From assembly GCA_947625675.1 (NCBI GenBank), contig CANQPH010000021.1:1-46409 (forward strand): DNA of 46,409 nt. The letters are read 5' to 3'. Both the position numbers and the translations under genes were made by a program. This DNA is from an uncultured Acetatifactor sp. (GTDB taxonomy: Bacteria; Bacillota; Clostridia; Lachnospirales; Lachnospiraceae). Under the pieces are notes generated by a model, which did not search any database, was not told where the DNA came from, and saw only the letters and a program-made list of their open reading frames with translations. Shown in pieces: positions 32,507 through 41,653 of the stretch (positions are counted from its first letter, which is position 1; each line of letters opens with the position of its first letter).

Positions 32507-32540
32507 TTCGCATCCTTTCTTCTTGTTCCGGCATACCGTT

Positions 32541-32835
32541 TTCCATCGGGCACGGAACCGGTCTCCCGCCTTCATCCGGTACAGGCCCAGTTCCCTACTT
32601 CCATCGGACAATGTTCCGTTTCCCCGCTTCCATCAGACACAGGACCGGTCTCTCGCCTTCCTCTGGTACAGGCCCGGTTTCCTGCTTCCATCGGGCACGG
32701 AACCGGTCTCCCGCCTTCATCCGGTACAGGCCCAGTTCCCTGCTTCCATCGGGCAATGTTCCGTTTCCCGCTTCCATCCTGTACAGGCTCGGTCTCCCGC
32801 CTTCCTCTGATGCGGCTTGGGTGCCCTGTCTTCCG
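32541..32835. repeat. Higher-order tandem repeat between purF and purB
   Basis: A block of about 94 bases at 32541-32634 recurs at 32686-32778 (period 145) with only a few changes. The blocks and the sequence between them are made of 20-30 base units such as TTCCATCGGGCACGGAACCG and CTCCCGCCTTCATCCGGTAC. It fills the whole gap between purF and the purB ribosome binding site. No promoter or terminator is visible in it. Confidence 0.85.
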
Positions 32836-34269
32836 TCAGGCCTCGAATTCCCCCCGGATGTCCTCCTCCGGCGGCTCTATGGGATAACGCCCGGTAAAGC
32901 AGCCCTTGCAGATTCCTAAGCCCTTCACGATCTGGTCCAGCCGCTCTTCCCGCAGATAAGCCAGGGTATCGGAACCGATCACCCGGCGGATCTCCTCCAG
33001 GCTGCGGCCGTAAGCCAGCAGCTGCTCCCTGGCGGGCACGTCCGTGCCGAAATAGCAGGGCCAGAGAAAAGGCGGGGAACTCACCCGCATATGCACCTCT
33101 TTGGCCCCGGCCTCCCTAAGCATGTGGACGATGCGGTCAGAGGTGGTGCCCCGGACGATGGAATCGTCGATCATGATGATCCGCTTGCCCTCCACCGCCT
33201 CCCGGATGGCGTTCAGCTTCACCTGCACGCTGCTTTCCCGCATTTTCTGCCGAGGTTTGATAAAGGTTCTCCCCACGTAGGTATTTTTTACAAAAGCGGT
33301 CCCGTATGGGATCCCGGACTGGAGAGAATAGCCCAGGGCCGCACAATTTCCGGATTCCGGCACGCCCACCACCAGATCCGCCTCCACGGGGGAATCCAGG
33401 GCCAGGTATTTTCCCGCCAGAATCCTGGAATCATATACGCTCATGCCGTCCAGATAGCTGTCCGGCCGGGCGAAATAAATGTACTCGAACACGCATCGGG
33501 CCTCTTTGGGCACGGGAAGGCAGTGGCTTCGGTCGGACACCAGCCCCTTCTCCGGGGAAATGGTCACGATCTCCCCCGGCAGCACGTCCCGCACGAATTC
33601 GGCGCCGATGGTGTCCAGGGCGCAGCTCTCGCTGGCCAAGAACCAGGTTTGATCCCGTTTGCCGATGCACAGGGGCCGGAACCCGTAAGGATCCCTGGCG
33701 CCGATGAGCTTCCGGGGGGACATGATCACCAGAGAATAGGCTCCCTGGAGCTTCTTCATGGCCCTTCCCACCGCTTCCTCCACGGTGGAGGAATTCAGCC
33801 GCTCCCTGGCGATGTGGTAAGCGATCACCTCGGAATCGATGGTGGTCTGGAAAATGGCCCCGGTATATTCCAGCTCCCTGCGCAGCATGGGGGCGTTCAC
33901 CAGGTTCCCGTTGTGGGCCAGGCCCAAGGTCCCTTTCACGTAATTCAACACTAACGGCTGGGCGTTCTCCCGGGTGGAGCTTCCCGCCGTGGAATACCGC
34001 ACATGGCCCACGCCGATGTCGCCCTTCAGCTTCTCCAGCTTCTCCGGGGTGAAAGCCTCGTTCACCAGGCCCATGTCCTTGCCGGCCAGAACCCTGCCCT
34101 TGGGGCCCGCCGTGTCGCTTACGGCGATGCCGCAGCTTTCCTGGCCCCTGTGCTGCAGGGCCAACAGCCCATAATAGATGGTGGACGCCACGTCCCCGCC
34201 CTCGAAATCGTAGGCTCCGAAGACGCCGCATTCCTCCCGGACCTTGTCTTCCGCCTCTTCCCACACCAT
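32836..34269 (-). CDS. purF: Amidophosphoribosyltransferase (glutamine PRPP amidotransferase)
   Basis: A 477-residue committed enzyme of purine synthesis, which makes phosphoribosylamine from PRPP and glutamine. A 13-residue propeptide precedes the nucleophile Cys14 in EECGVFGAYD. The glutaminase motifs HVRYSTAG and AHNGNLVN are intact, and the PRPP loop is IIMIDDSIVRGTTSDR. Cluster-binding Cys are seen in ARCVFEYIYF, WPCYFGTD and GICKGCF, so it is the Fe-S, Bacillus-type enzyme. ATG 34269 has AAGGA seven bases upstream; ATG 34284 is the alternative. A degenerate repeat tract lies directly upstream, followed further up by the purC terminator. Confidence 0.95.
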   Translation of the reverse strand: MVWEEAEDKVREECGVFGAYDFEGGDVASTIYYGLLALQHRGQESCGIAVSDTAGPKGRVLAGKDMGLVNEAFTPEKLEKLKGDIGVGHVRYSTAGSSTRENAQPLVLNYVKGTLGLAHNGNLVNAPMLRRELEYTGAIFQTTIDSEVIAYHIARERLNSSTVEEAVGRAMKKLQGAYSLVIMSPRKLIGARDPYGFRPLCIGKRDQTWFLASESCALDTIGAEFVRDVLPGEIVTISPEKGLVSDRSHCLPVPKEARCVFEYIYFARPDSYLDGMSVYDSRILAGKYLALDSPVEADLVVGVPESGNCAALGYSLQSGIPYGTAFVKNTYVGRTFIKPRQKMRESSVQVKLNAIREAVEGKRIIMIDDSIVRGTTSDRIVHMLREAGAKEVHMRVSSPPFLWPCYFGTDVPAREQLLAYGRSLEEIRRVIGSDTLAYLREERLDQIVKGLGICKGCFTGRYPIEPPEEDIRGEFEA

Positions 34270-34299
34270 GATCTCATCCTTCATTGCCGCTGCAATCCC

Positions 34300-34530
34300 T
34301 CCCGGCCTTCCGCTTTTCCAGACCTTCCGCTTCTGGAGCGCTCCGGCGCTTCCGGCCTTCCTTTTTCTGATCCCCTCTGCTCCTACCGGTCTTCCATTTT
34401 GGAGTTCTCGCCCTGGGAACCCTGCCGCTTCCGCCCCCGCTCTTGGAAGTTCCACAGCCTCCGGTCTTCCGCAGTTTCCGAACCAATCCTTGGGGGCCTC
34501 TGCTGTTTCCGCCCCCGCTCTTGGGTAACC
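34300..34530. repeat. Degenerate repeat tract between purC and purF
   Basis: On the minus strand CCAAGAGCGGGGGCGGAA occurs twice about 78 bases apart, mixed with GGAAGGCCGGAAGCG-like and GGAAGACCGGAGG-like units. It runs up to the purF ribosome binding region. The rest of the gap holds a TGTGCGCACA palindrome (34561-34570) and the purC terminator; I see no promoter for purF. Confidence 0.7.
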
Positions 34531-34577
34531 TCCGCCAGGTTTTCCGCCCGTTTTTCAGAATGTGCGCACAATGAATG

Positions 34578-34618
34578 AAAAAAAGGCGCACCATCCCCAT
34601 ACTGCCATGGGCGCCTTT
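34578..34618 (-). terminator. Terminator or attenuator after purC
   Basis: On the minus strand AAAGGCGC (34618-34611) pairs with GCGCCTTT (34589-34582), with an inner CCCAT/ATGGG pair, followed by a T run (34584-34578). With no clear promoter before purF, partial readthrough would be needed for purF-purB-purA expression. Confidence 0.85.
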
Positions 34619-34656
34619 GCCCAACCGGCTTTGCCGGCCCTATTCTATGCCCGTCC

Positions 34657-35364
34657 TCAATCCAGTCCCAGTCTCCGGAAGACCTCGTTGTAGGCCTCTT
34701 CCACGTTGCCCAGATCCCTGCGGAACCGATCCTTGTCCAGCTTCTCGTTGGTCTCCACGTCCCAGAGCCTGCAGGTGTCCGGGGAGGTTTCATCCGCCAG
34801 GATGATCTGTCCATGATAACGGCCGAACTCGATCTTGAAATCAATGAGCTTGATCCCGGCCTGCAGGAAATAGGCCTTCAGCACATCGTTCACCTTGAAG
34901 GCGTACTTCTTGATGGTCTCGATCTCCTCCCAGGTGGCCAGATCCAGGGCCCTGGCGAAATAAGAGTTGATCAGGGGATCGCCCAGCTCGTCATTTTTAT
35001 AAGAAAACTCAATGGTAGGCTCTGTGAAAGGAGTGCCCTCCGGCACGCCCAGCCTCTTGGAAAAGCTGCCGGCCGCCACGTTCCGGATGATCACCTCCAG
35101 GGGCACGATCTCCACCCGTTTCACGGCGGTCTCCCGGTCGCTCAGCTGCTCGATGTAGTGGGTGGGAACCCCTTCCTTCTCCAACAGCTGGAACACACGG
35201 TTGGTCATCTTGTTGTTGATCACGCCCTTGCCCACGATGGTGCCTTTTTTCACCCCGTTGAATGCGGTGGCGTCATCCTTGTAGTCCACGATCAGCACGT
35301 CCGGATCATCCGTTAAGAACACTTTCTTGGCCTTACCCTCATAGAGCTGCTCCAGTTTCTTCAT
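34657..35364 (-). CDS. purC: SAICAR synthetase
   Basis: A 235-residue enzyme that couples CAIR with aspartate using ATP. Motifs are [42 protein letters not shown] without its first three residues, [19 protein letters not shown] and [12 protein letters not shown] 35364 is set by GGAGGAAGCG upstream; the leader frame is open to 35466 but codes a Cys-rich string with no family match. It is first in the purine cluster, behind the promoter at 35474-35502. Confidence 0.96.
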   Translation of the reverse strand: MKKLEQLYEGKAKKVFLTDDPDVLIVDYKDDATAFNGVKKGTIVGKGVINNKMTNRVFQLLEKEGVPTHYIEQLSDRETAVKRVEIVPLEVIIRNVAAGSFSKRLGVPEGTPFTEPTIEFSYKNDELGDPLINSYFARALDLATWEEIETIKKYAFKVNDVLKAYFLQAGIKLIDFKIEFGRYHGQIILADETSPDTCRLWDVETNEKLDKDRFRRDLGNVEEAYNEVFRRLGLD

Positions 35365-35473
35365 CGCTTCCTCCATTCTTCTGCACCCGGTACACATACA
35401 TTTGCCGATGCAGTTTCCGCCTGCGCCATTTCGACAGATGCCCCTGCATACCGCTTTTTCAAACACATTCTAA

Positions 35474-35502
35474 ATTATAGCCTACCATCCCCCAGAAAGC
35501 AA
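35474..35502 (-). promoter_or_regulatory. Promoter of purC
   Basis: TTGCTT (35502-35497), a 17-base spacer and a perfect TATAAT (35479-35474) on the minus strand, giving a leader of about 105 bases. I recognise no purine riboswitch or PurR box in the leader. Confidence 0.75.
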
Positions 35503-35564
35503 TACTGCAAAATCACCATTTCCGAAGGGGACGCTTCCCAAAATCTGCTTAAAGTCACAAAGAA

Positions 35565-36398
35565 TCAGCCCGCCATGCTGCGGTATCCCGCCTTCATGGC
35601 CTGCAGCATATGCTCGTTTTCGTCCTGATACCCTCTCTCGTCCTCCTGCCGGAAAACGCTCCGGGCGGACAGGCGCCGCTCGTCCGCCGTCCGCTCCCAG
35701 CCCAGGTTCAGCCCCTCCACCTCTTTTTCCAATTCCAGGGCCAATTCCTGGTATTCCGGATGCTCCGCCGCAAAAGACACGTAATCCTGAGATTTCAACT
35801 CCATCCGCTTCGCCGCCAGGAAGCACTTCAAGCTCTCTTCCTTCCCGTCCGTTTCATAAGCGGTGTAAAAAGCCTCCGCCGCCCGGTCATACCGCATCAA
35901 CCCGGCATAGGCCACGCCCTTATTGTGCCAGATGGCGGATTTCAGCTCCGCCCCTCCCCAGGCCGACTCCTCCCAGGCCTCCAGGATGCCGTCGTACTCC
36001 GCAAGGGCCGTCCCGTACTTGCGCAGCTCCAAAAGCTGGTCCACCCGCAGCTTTCGCTTTTCCAGGACGTTCAGCCCGGCCCCTTTTTTCAGCGTCCGCT
36101 CCACCTCCTGGAGGATTTCCTGGTCATAAAAACCCACATAATCCAGGATCCGGATCACGAAGGCGCTCAGGGAACCCTTGTGATGCACCATCCTGTACAG
36201 TTCCTCCGCCAGGCTTTTCAAACCGCACTCCTGATCCAGCCAGGCAACGAGCCGATCTGACATCAGATCCACGTCCAGGAGATAGGCGTTCTCCTTCAAG
36301 CAATAGCAAAGCTCCTCCACGCAATAAACCCGCAGCCCCAGCCCTTCCAGACAGTAGGGGACAGCCCCATAATTTCCCACGCTCAAACTGACTTTCAT
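35565..36398 (-). CDS. TPR-like protein of the actin-fold/DUF5717 cluster
   Basis: A soluble protein of about 277 residues with no known function. The N-terminus (VYCVEELCYCLKENAYLLD) is a conserved-looking helical start. The middle is helical (LYRMVHHKGSLSAFVIRILD). Residues about 115-200 hold at least two TPR-like helix pairs (YGTALAEYDGILEAWEE, IWHNKGVAYAGLMRYDRAAE). The C-terminus is charged and coiled (VFRQEDERGYQDENEHML). The start at MKVSLSVGNYG is preferred on content; ribosome sites are poor, and GTG starts at 36407 or 36452 are possible. It follows the actin-fold gene by 96 bases and probably shares its transcript. Confidence 0.75.
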   Translation of the reverse strand: MKVSLSVGNYGAVPYCLEGLGLRVYCVEELCYCLKENAYLLDVDLMSDRLVAWLDQECGLKSLAEELYRMVHHKGSLSAFVIRILDYVGFYDQEILQEVERTLKKGAGLNVLEKRKLRVDQLLELRKYGTALAEYDGILEAWEESAWGGAELKSAIWHNKGVAYAGLMRYDRAAEAFYTAYETDGKEESLKCFLAAKRMELKSQDYVSFAAEHPEYQELALELEKEVEGLNLGWERTADERRLSARSVFRQEDERGYQDENEHMLQAMKAGYRSMAG

Positions 36399-36494
36399 TT
36401 CCACACTCACTTTCCCAAAGGTTCCGTTCCGCTCCCCGACATCCGATTTCACTTCCTCGAATACCAGATCCCACTCATCGGACTTCCGGCGTCC

Positions 36495-37778
36495 TCAGAC
36501 CTCCAGTTCCTCCGTCCACACCTGATGGCTGGCTTCCCGAAACTCCCCGAAGCCCAGGTCCTCCACCGTGATTTCCATTTTTTCCACGGAAGGCATCCGG
36601 GCCTGCAGAAGCACCCGGGAAACCGGGTAATGCAATCCCTCCAGGGCAACCTGGGCTATCTTCCCCTTCTTGCCGTTCAGAGGCGTCAGCACCAGCTCAA
36701 AGGAATCCGTGTCCTGCAGATAAAGCTCACAGCTGGCGGACGCTTCGTACCAGTTCACTCCCGCATCCATCAGGGCGTAATAGGAATCCTCTCCCCGGCG
36801 GCTTAAGCGCAGCCCCACGTTGGTTTTCAGCTTGTCCTGGCCCAGGTGCACGTAATTGCCGGACTGAGGGCTGGGCTTGAGCCGCTCCATCATGCCCAGA
36901 CAGGCCCCCTTGCTGAACAGATTGTTGCCCAAAAAGACCCGTCTGCCCCGGCACAGGAAACGCAGGGAATCCTTCATCCATTCCTCGGAAAACCCGTCTC
37001 CAATCAAAAAAACGGAAGAAATCATCTGTCCCTGACAGATCCGGGTCATGTTTTCCAAAAAATCCCGATCCATCCGCTCCATCCGTTCTTTTTTCAAAGT
37101 TTCCGTCTCCGGCATGGCGTCCGCCGCCGGGAAGGAGAATTCCTCCCGTTCCATGTAGACCACCACCGGGGTGGTCCGGCGATTGCTCTGCATCCGGCAA
37201 ACCTCGATCCCATCCTTCCCATACCGGCACAGCAGCACCTGATAAGTGTACAATTCCTCCGGCTGATGAATCATGTATTGATAAAAACTATCCTCGTAGC
37301 TCTGAAAACAAACGTGCCTGGCACGCAGCTTCAGGCCGCCCAGGGCCCGCCCCAGCACGTCGATGAGTCCGTGATCCATGCGCTCGCAGGTGAACATCAG
37401 GGCGCCGATCCGCTCAACGGGCCCCACCCCGGAGAGCAATCCCAGGCTCCTTTTCAAGAAAAGCGTCAGCAATGCCACCGGATCATAGGTTTCCCCCTCG
37501 ATCTGCACCGGCTCTCCGTCCAACGCCATTTCCAGCAGATTTTCCACCAGGATCCCTTCCTCCCGTCCGGCCGCTTCCTGCGCCTCCCTGCCGTAAAGCC
37601 ACTGATTGCTCCCAAAACGCTTGCATAGCACCGTGGGGATATTGTAAACCTGGTCCCCCACCACGCTGGAAAGCGTCTCCACTTCCTTCGTCTCGGCCGA
37701 ATAATAACTGATCTGGGAAGAGGCGTTGCCCAGGTCGTACCCCACTATGATCTTGCTGTTCCCCGATTTAAGTATCAT
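36495..37778 (-). CDS. Actin/Hsp70-fold protein, DUF5716-like
   Basis: A 427-residue protein. The start KIIVGYDLGNASSQISYYS (Asp15) looks like the phosphate-1 motif of the actin/Hsp70/FtsA ATPase fold. LIGDGFSEEW (about 255) resembles the adenosine motif. GALMFTCERMDHGLIDVLG and VCFQSYEDSFYQYMI fit the interdomain region. The C-terminal about 100 residues are beta-rich (VGLRLSRRGEDSYYALMDAG, FELVLTPLNGKKGKIAQVAL). From memory it corresponds to DUF5716, which I could not check. AGGAGAAGGATTCAA precedes the ATG, 25 bases after the large partner gene. No substrate-binding domain of DnaK type is present. Likely a nucleotide-switched scaffold; role unknown. Confidence 0.78.
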   Translation of the reverse strand: MILKSGNSKIIVGYDLGNASSQISYYSAETKEVETLSSVVGDQVYNIPTVLCKRFGSNQWLYGREAQEAAGREEGILVENLLEMALDGEPVQIEGETYDPVALLTLFLKRSLGLLSGVGPVERIGALMFTCERMDHGLIDVLGRALGGLKLRARHVCFQSYEDSFYQYMIHQPEELYTYQVLLCRYGKDGIEVCRMQSNRRTTPVVVYMEREEFSFPAADAMPETETLKKERMERMDRDFLENMTRICQGQMISSVFLIGDGFSEEWMKDSLRFLCRGRRVFLGNNLFSKGACLGMMERLKPSPQSGNYVHLGQDKLKTNVGLRLSRRGEDSYYALMDAGVNWYEASASCELYLQDTDSFELVLTPLNGKKGKIAQVALEGLHYPVSRVLLQARMPSVEKMEITVEDLGFGEFREASHQVWTEELEV

Positions 37779-37803
37779 TTGAATCCTTCTCCTTGCCTAC
37801 CCC

Positions 37804-40800
37804 CTAACGGCGGCGGAAAAGCCGCTCCGCCAGATATTCCTTATGGTAATAATCCTCGATCAGCCGGTCCATGGTGTCATATTCCTCCAGCTCCCGGGCC
37901 ATCAGGATGTCATTCAACAACTCATAACAGCATCCCGGGGCATCCGAAGGCGTCTCTTCCTTCACATACTCCCCTTCCGACACCGTCTCCGTCAGGCCGT
38001 TTTGCTCCTGCTCGATGACATAGCTCAATTTTTCCCCGTAAAAGAGGATATAATCCCTGGCATAAAGCCCCCGGCAGACGGGGCGCATCTCTTCCCGGCT
38101 CTCCGCCCCTCCGTCTATGCGGCTCCTGATCCACACCTTGCCGGAACGCTGGCAGCGATATTCCACCACCGACCTGTCCTGCATGGGCTCCAGGAGCTTC
38201 TGTCCCACCGGCAGCTTCCGAAAGCTTTCCAGATAGATCCCCTCTTCCAGAAGATCTCTCAGAATCCTTTCCAGGACGCTGGTTTCCCCGGGGATTCCAT
38301 GCCCATCGGCAAAGGCATATAAATAGGCCAGCTTCAGGCCGCGCCCCACCTTCTCCCCGCAGGCGTACAGCCGGGCGATTTCCCGCAGCACCACGGGCTG
38401 CGGCGCCTCAGACCGGGCAATGACAGCCCAGGCGCAGTCTCGCAGGAAGGACATCTCCACCTCCGGCCTGGGGCCGTGGGAGACATACTGTTCAAAAACC
38501 TCCATCCGTTCCGGGATCCGGCAGCCGCTGTAGATGGTCTGCAAAAGCAGGATCTCGGACAGGCGGGAAATGTCCACGTCCAGGGAACGGGCCGCCCTCC
38601 AGACCCGGATCAGCTCCTCGCTGGGGCCCGTGTAATGCAGGGCCAGATAGCGCATGGTGCTGCTGTTGTACTTTCCCTTGCGGAAGACGCAGACCGCACT
38701 CTGCAGCAGCCCGGCGTCATCCCAGAAATCCACCCGCTCGATCTTATGGGTCAAAAGCTTCAGCAGGGTGTCCGGATCTGCGAAATCAGGGCCATACGTC
38801 TCTATCCAGTCATAGCCCGCAGAAAACTCCCCCGCATCCGCCAGCTCATCCAGCACCCTGCGCCTTCCATAGGCGTCCAGGTTCGCCGGGTCTATCTTCT
38901 CCAGACAGTTCTTCCAGGAAAAATCGTCCTCGAGCGTCCTGTAATAGCGCAGGAGCTGCAAAAGGGTCTTTTGCCGCAGGGCCTGAGACACTGCCGGAGA
39001 ATCCGCCAGCAGCCGACCGCAATACAGCTCTTCCGCCGTCAGTCTCCCAAGAGGCCCGCTTTCTCCGGCATCCTCTTCCCCGACAGGACGTTCTGTATCC
39101 GCCAAATCCGCTTCTCCAGCCGAGTCCTCTGAATTCTCCGGCTCCCGCCGCACCTCATGCTCCCAATAATATCGCACGAAAGCCAGGCCTTCCGAAAGCT
39201 CCGAAGGGCTCTTTCCCCGGAAAACCCCGTCCGTTCCAAAACCGGTCAATTCCTCTTCCGTAAACCCGGACAGCCAATAATAACAGGTCAGGCCCAGGAA
39301 GCCGCCGGGCTCCATCAGCCGCTTCAATTCCCAGCGCTTCGGGCCGTCCGCCGCATACCGGTTGCCTTCCGTATCCTCCAGGAAAACCTTCTCGTCCTCC
39401 CGATACAGGGCGATCCAGGCCCTTCCCCCCTTCACGGGATACTCCGAAATCTGCAGGATGTCCGGACGGTATACCAGAACCTTGCAGACGAGGGGATCCT
39501 CCACCTTCAGGGACCAGGCGAAAAGCAGCTTCGTCAGGGCACGGGCCATCCGTTCCTCGAACAGCTCCGGAGAGAGCAGTTCCTGATACAGATAGGCCAG
39601 ATCCCGGTTGATGCGTTCCCTTCGGATTTGATCCAGCACAAAATAGAGAATCCGCTCCCGATACGTTTCATAAAGCTCCTGATTCTCTTCCCTGTGCTTC
39701 ACCACGTAATGGTACAGGAACGCAGTTCTCTCATAATCCAGGTTGTTTTGATAGGAAAAATACAGCAACGCCTTTTTGGAGGGCTCCTTGTCGCTCTCCA
39801 GATCGATGGACATCATGTAATATTCATACAGTTTGGTCAGGCGCAGCTCCTGCTCCAGCCCAAGCTCGTACCAGCGCAAATATTTGGGCCCCGTCAATCC
39901 TCCCTTGATCAACTGGGAACAGACCTCCCGGAGGACGTCCGGATCGCTCTTTTTGTGGTAGCAGTCCATCAAAATCCGCAGAAGGACGGGGGAAAATTCC
40001 TTTTTGCGGCCCGCCAGGTAGAGCATCTGCTCCACCAGCGGGGCGGAAAGGGCCCCCTTCCTGCAGCCGTAACCGAGCACCTGCAGCTCATGAGACTGGA
40101 GAATGCGCAGCAGGGCCGGATTCTCGTTCAGCAAAAGGATGGCTTCCAGATATAAAAGGGGACTGGTTTTCCCCCCGGCAAACTGTTTTTCCAGGAAATC
40201 CCACCTGGCGGAAGGATTGCGGTTGTATTCCGGAGAAAGGGACAGAAGGATCCAGGCGATCTGCCAGACCTCCGGCATCCTCCGGTACAGCTCTTCCATT
40301 TCCTCCGCCGCCTGACGAAGGTGCCAGGCTTCCGGATTCAGCAAGGTGGTCAGATACAGATAATAGGCATACAAGGCCCCATACTCTTCGTCCGTCAGAT
40401 CCTGACTGTCCAGCAGCTCCAGGCTGTGCTCCAGGATCCAGTTGCCCTCATGGAACCTCTCCCGGGTGATGAGAAGCTGAGCCTGCAGAAGCCTGGCCAT
40501 GACATCCTTGTCGTTCATGGCGACCAGACGTTCCACCAGGGTCCCGGATTCCCGCTGCCAGCTATAGGCGGAAATCTTCTGCAGCCGGTAGGACTGGTAC
40601 AGCTCCAGCAGACGGATCAAAAGCTTCTTCCGCTCCCGCCTCGCACTGCCGGCCGCCCGTTCTTCCTCTCCCGCCCGGACGTTGACCTCCGCCGTCAGGA
40701 CCTGTCCTTCCCCGGTCAGGCGGATCCGCCCCGTATTCTTGCCATGGTGCAGCCTGGAGCTGTCTATGTACACTGGAATGCGGCAGCGATTGCCCAGGAA

Positions 40801-41532
40801 GTCTTTCTCCGTGATCAAATCCTTTCCAAGAGAAATAAACTCCCCTTCCGCCTCCGCCTTCAGCCGGGTACAGCCCCAGCCGTCCCGCACCACGATGATG
40901 GAATCCTCCGCCACTCCCTCCGGATTCTCCCGGTACAGGGAGCTCTCCCGCAGGAAATATTCCACCGGAGATTTCTGTCCGGCGGCGATCAAAAATTCCT
41001 CCAGGTTGTGGGAATTCCCGGGCCGGGCGCTCAGGCCCCGGTACAGCTCCCCGAGCTCCGATGGATTCCCGAGGAGCCCCGGGAATCCATCGGAATAAAA
41101 CAGCTTCAAGGCCTCCTGCCAGTTATCCCGGGCCAGGGCGGTGAACTGGAGAAGGCTGCGGATCTCCCCACCTTCCGCATCCGCCGTTTCCCCGTCCACG
41201 AGCACCACGAAGGGCAAATGATACTCCCCCCTGTTGCTGATGACATGGAATTCCCCGGACACTTCCTCCCCGGCCCCCAGGGTCTCTCCATGAAACCGGT
41301 AGCCGATATAATCCTCCGATCCCTGGAACCGCCCCGTCAGACATTCCATTCTGGGATCCGTGGTGAGGACACAGCCCTCCGTCTCTCCCTCGCCCACCGC
41401 ATAAACAGCAAAGGCGCCCTCATAAAGGGCGCCCGGCGCCAGGATGAGTGCGACCTCAGAGCAGGAAAATTCCAGGGAACCCTGTCCGCCTTCGAAATTT
41501 TCCTCCAAAACGCGCTCCAACATTTGTCTCAT
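37804..41532 (-). CDS. 1242-residue beta-sandwich/helical-repeat protein, DUF5717-like
   Basis: A very large cytoplasmic protein with no signal peptide or membrane segment. Residues about 20-120 are an Ig-like beta domain (VSGEFHVISNRGEYHLPFVV). A second beta domain lies at about 205-280 (RCRIPVYIDSSRLHHGKNTG). From about 290 to 1130 long helical repeats of the TPR/HEAT kind dominate (LLQAQLLITRERFHEGNWIL), broken by a beta segment near 700-770 (RAWIALYREDEKVFLEDTEG) and a Glu/Asp-rich loop (EDSAGEADLADTERPVGEED). The C-terminus has another beta region, then helices. I associate it with DUF5717, from memory only. ATG 41532 with GGTGAG upstream is preferred over GTG 41538. It is first in its operon, behind the promoter at 41600-41628. 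Confidence 0.78.
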   Translation of the reverse strand: MRQMLERVLEENFEGGQGSLEFSCSEVALILAPGALYEGAFAVYAVGEGETEGCVLTTDPRMECLTGRFQGSEDYIGYRFHGETLGAGEEVSGEFHVISNRGEYHLPFVVLVDGETADAEGGEIRSLLQFTALARDNWQEALKLFYSDGFPGLLGNPSELGELYRGLSARPGNSHNLEEFLIAAGQKSPVEYFLRESSLYRENPEGVAEDSIIVVRDGWGCTRLKAEAEGEFISLGKDLITEKDFLGNRCRIPVYIDSSRLHHGKNTGRIRLTGEGQVLTAEVNVRAGEEERAAGSARRERKKLLIRLLELYQSYRLQKISAYSWQRESGTLVERLVAMNDKDVMARLLQAQLLITRERFHEGNWILEHSLELLDSQDLTDEEYGALYAYYLYLTTLLNPEAWHLRQAAEEMEELYRRMPEVWQIAWILLSLSPEYNRNPSARWDFLEKQFAGGKTSPLLYLEAILLLNENPALLRILQSHELQVLGYGCRKGALSAPLVEQMLYLAGRKKEFSPVLLRILMDCYHKKSDPDVLREVCSQLIKGGLTGPKYLRWYELGLEQELRLTKLYEYYMMSIDLESDKEPSKKALLYFSYQNNLDYERTAFLYHYVVKHREENQELYETYRERILYFVLDQIRRERINRDLAYLYQELLSPELFEERMARALTKLLFAWSLKVEDPLVCKVLVYRPDILQISEYPVKGGRAWIALYREDEKVFLEDTEGNRYAADGPKRWELKRLMEPGGFLGLTCYYWLSGFTEEELTGFGTDGVFRGKSPSELSEGLAFVRYYWEHEVRREPENSEDSAGEADLADTERPVGEEDAGESGPLGRLTAEELYCGRLLADSPAVSQALRQKTLLQLLRYYRTLEDDFSWKNCLEKIDPANLDAYGRRRVLDELADAGEFSAGYDWIETYGPDFADPDTLLKLLTHKIERVDFWDDAGLLQSAVCVFRKGKYNSSTMRYLALHYTGPSEELIRVWRAARSLDVDISRLSEILLLQTIYSGCRIPERMEVFEQYVSHGPRPEVEMSFLRDCAWAVIARSEAPQPVVLREIARLYACGEKVGRGLKLAYLYAFADGHGIPGETSVLERILRDLLEEGIYLESFRKLPVGQKLLEPMQDRSVVEYRCQRSGKVWIRSRIDGGAESREEMRPVCRGLYARDYILFYGEKLSYVIEQEQNGLTETVSEGEYVKEETPSDAPGCCYELLNDILMARELEEYDTMDRLIEDYYHKEYLAERLFRRR

Positions 41533-41599
41533 TCGCACTCACCCGCCTCGCTGTTCTATTTTTCCTCTCATTCCGTCGCCGTTCCTCTTTTTCTACTCT

Positions 41600-41628
41600 A
41601 TGATACCCGAAACAGGAGGAAAAGTCAA
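41600..41628 (-). promoter_or_regulatory. Promoter of the DUF5717 / actin-fold / TPR operon
   Basis: TTGACT (41628-41623), a 17-base spacer and TATCAT (41605-41600) on the minus strand, about 65 bases before the first gene. Confidence 0.8.
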
Positions 41629-41653
41629 CAGTTTGCGTGTGCCCGAGAGGGCG

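Noticed and set aside
35365..35473. Purine or PRPP riboswitch in the purC leader
   Set aside because: I could not find the conserved cores of the known purine or PRPP riboswitch classes in the roughly 105-base leader.
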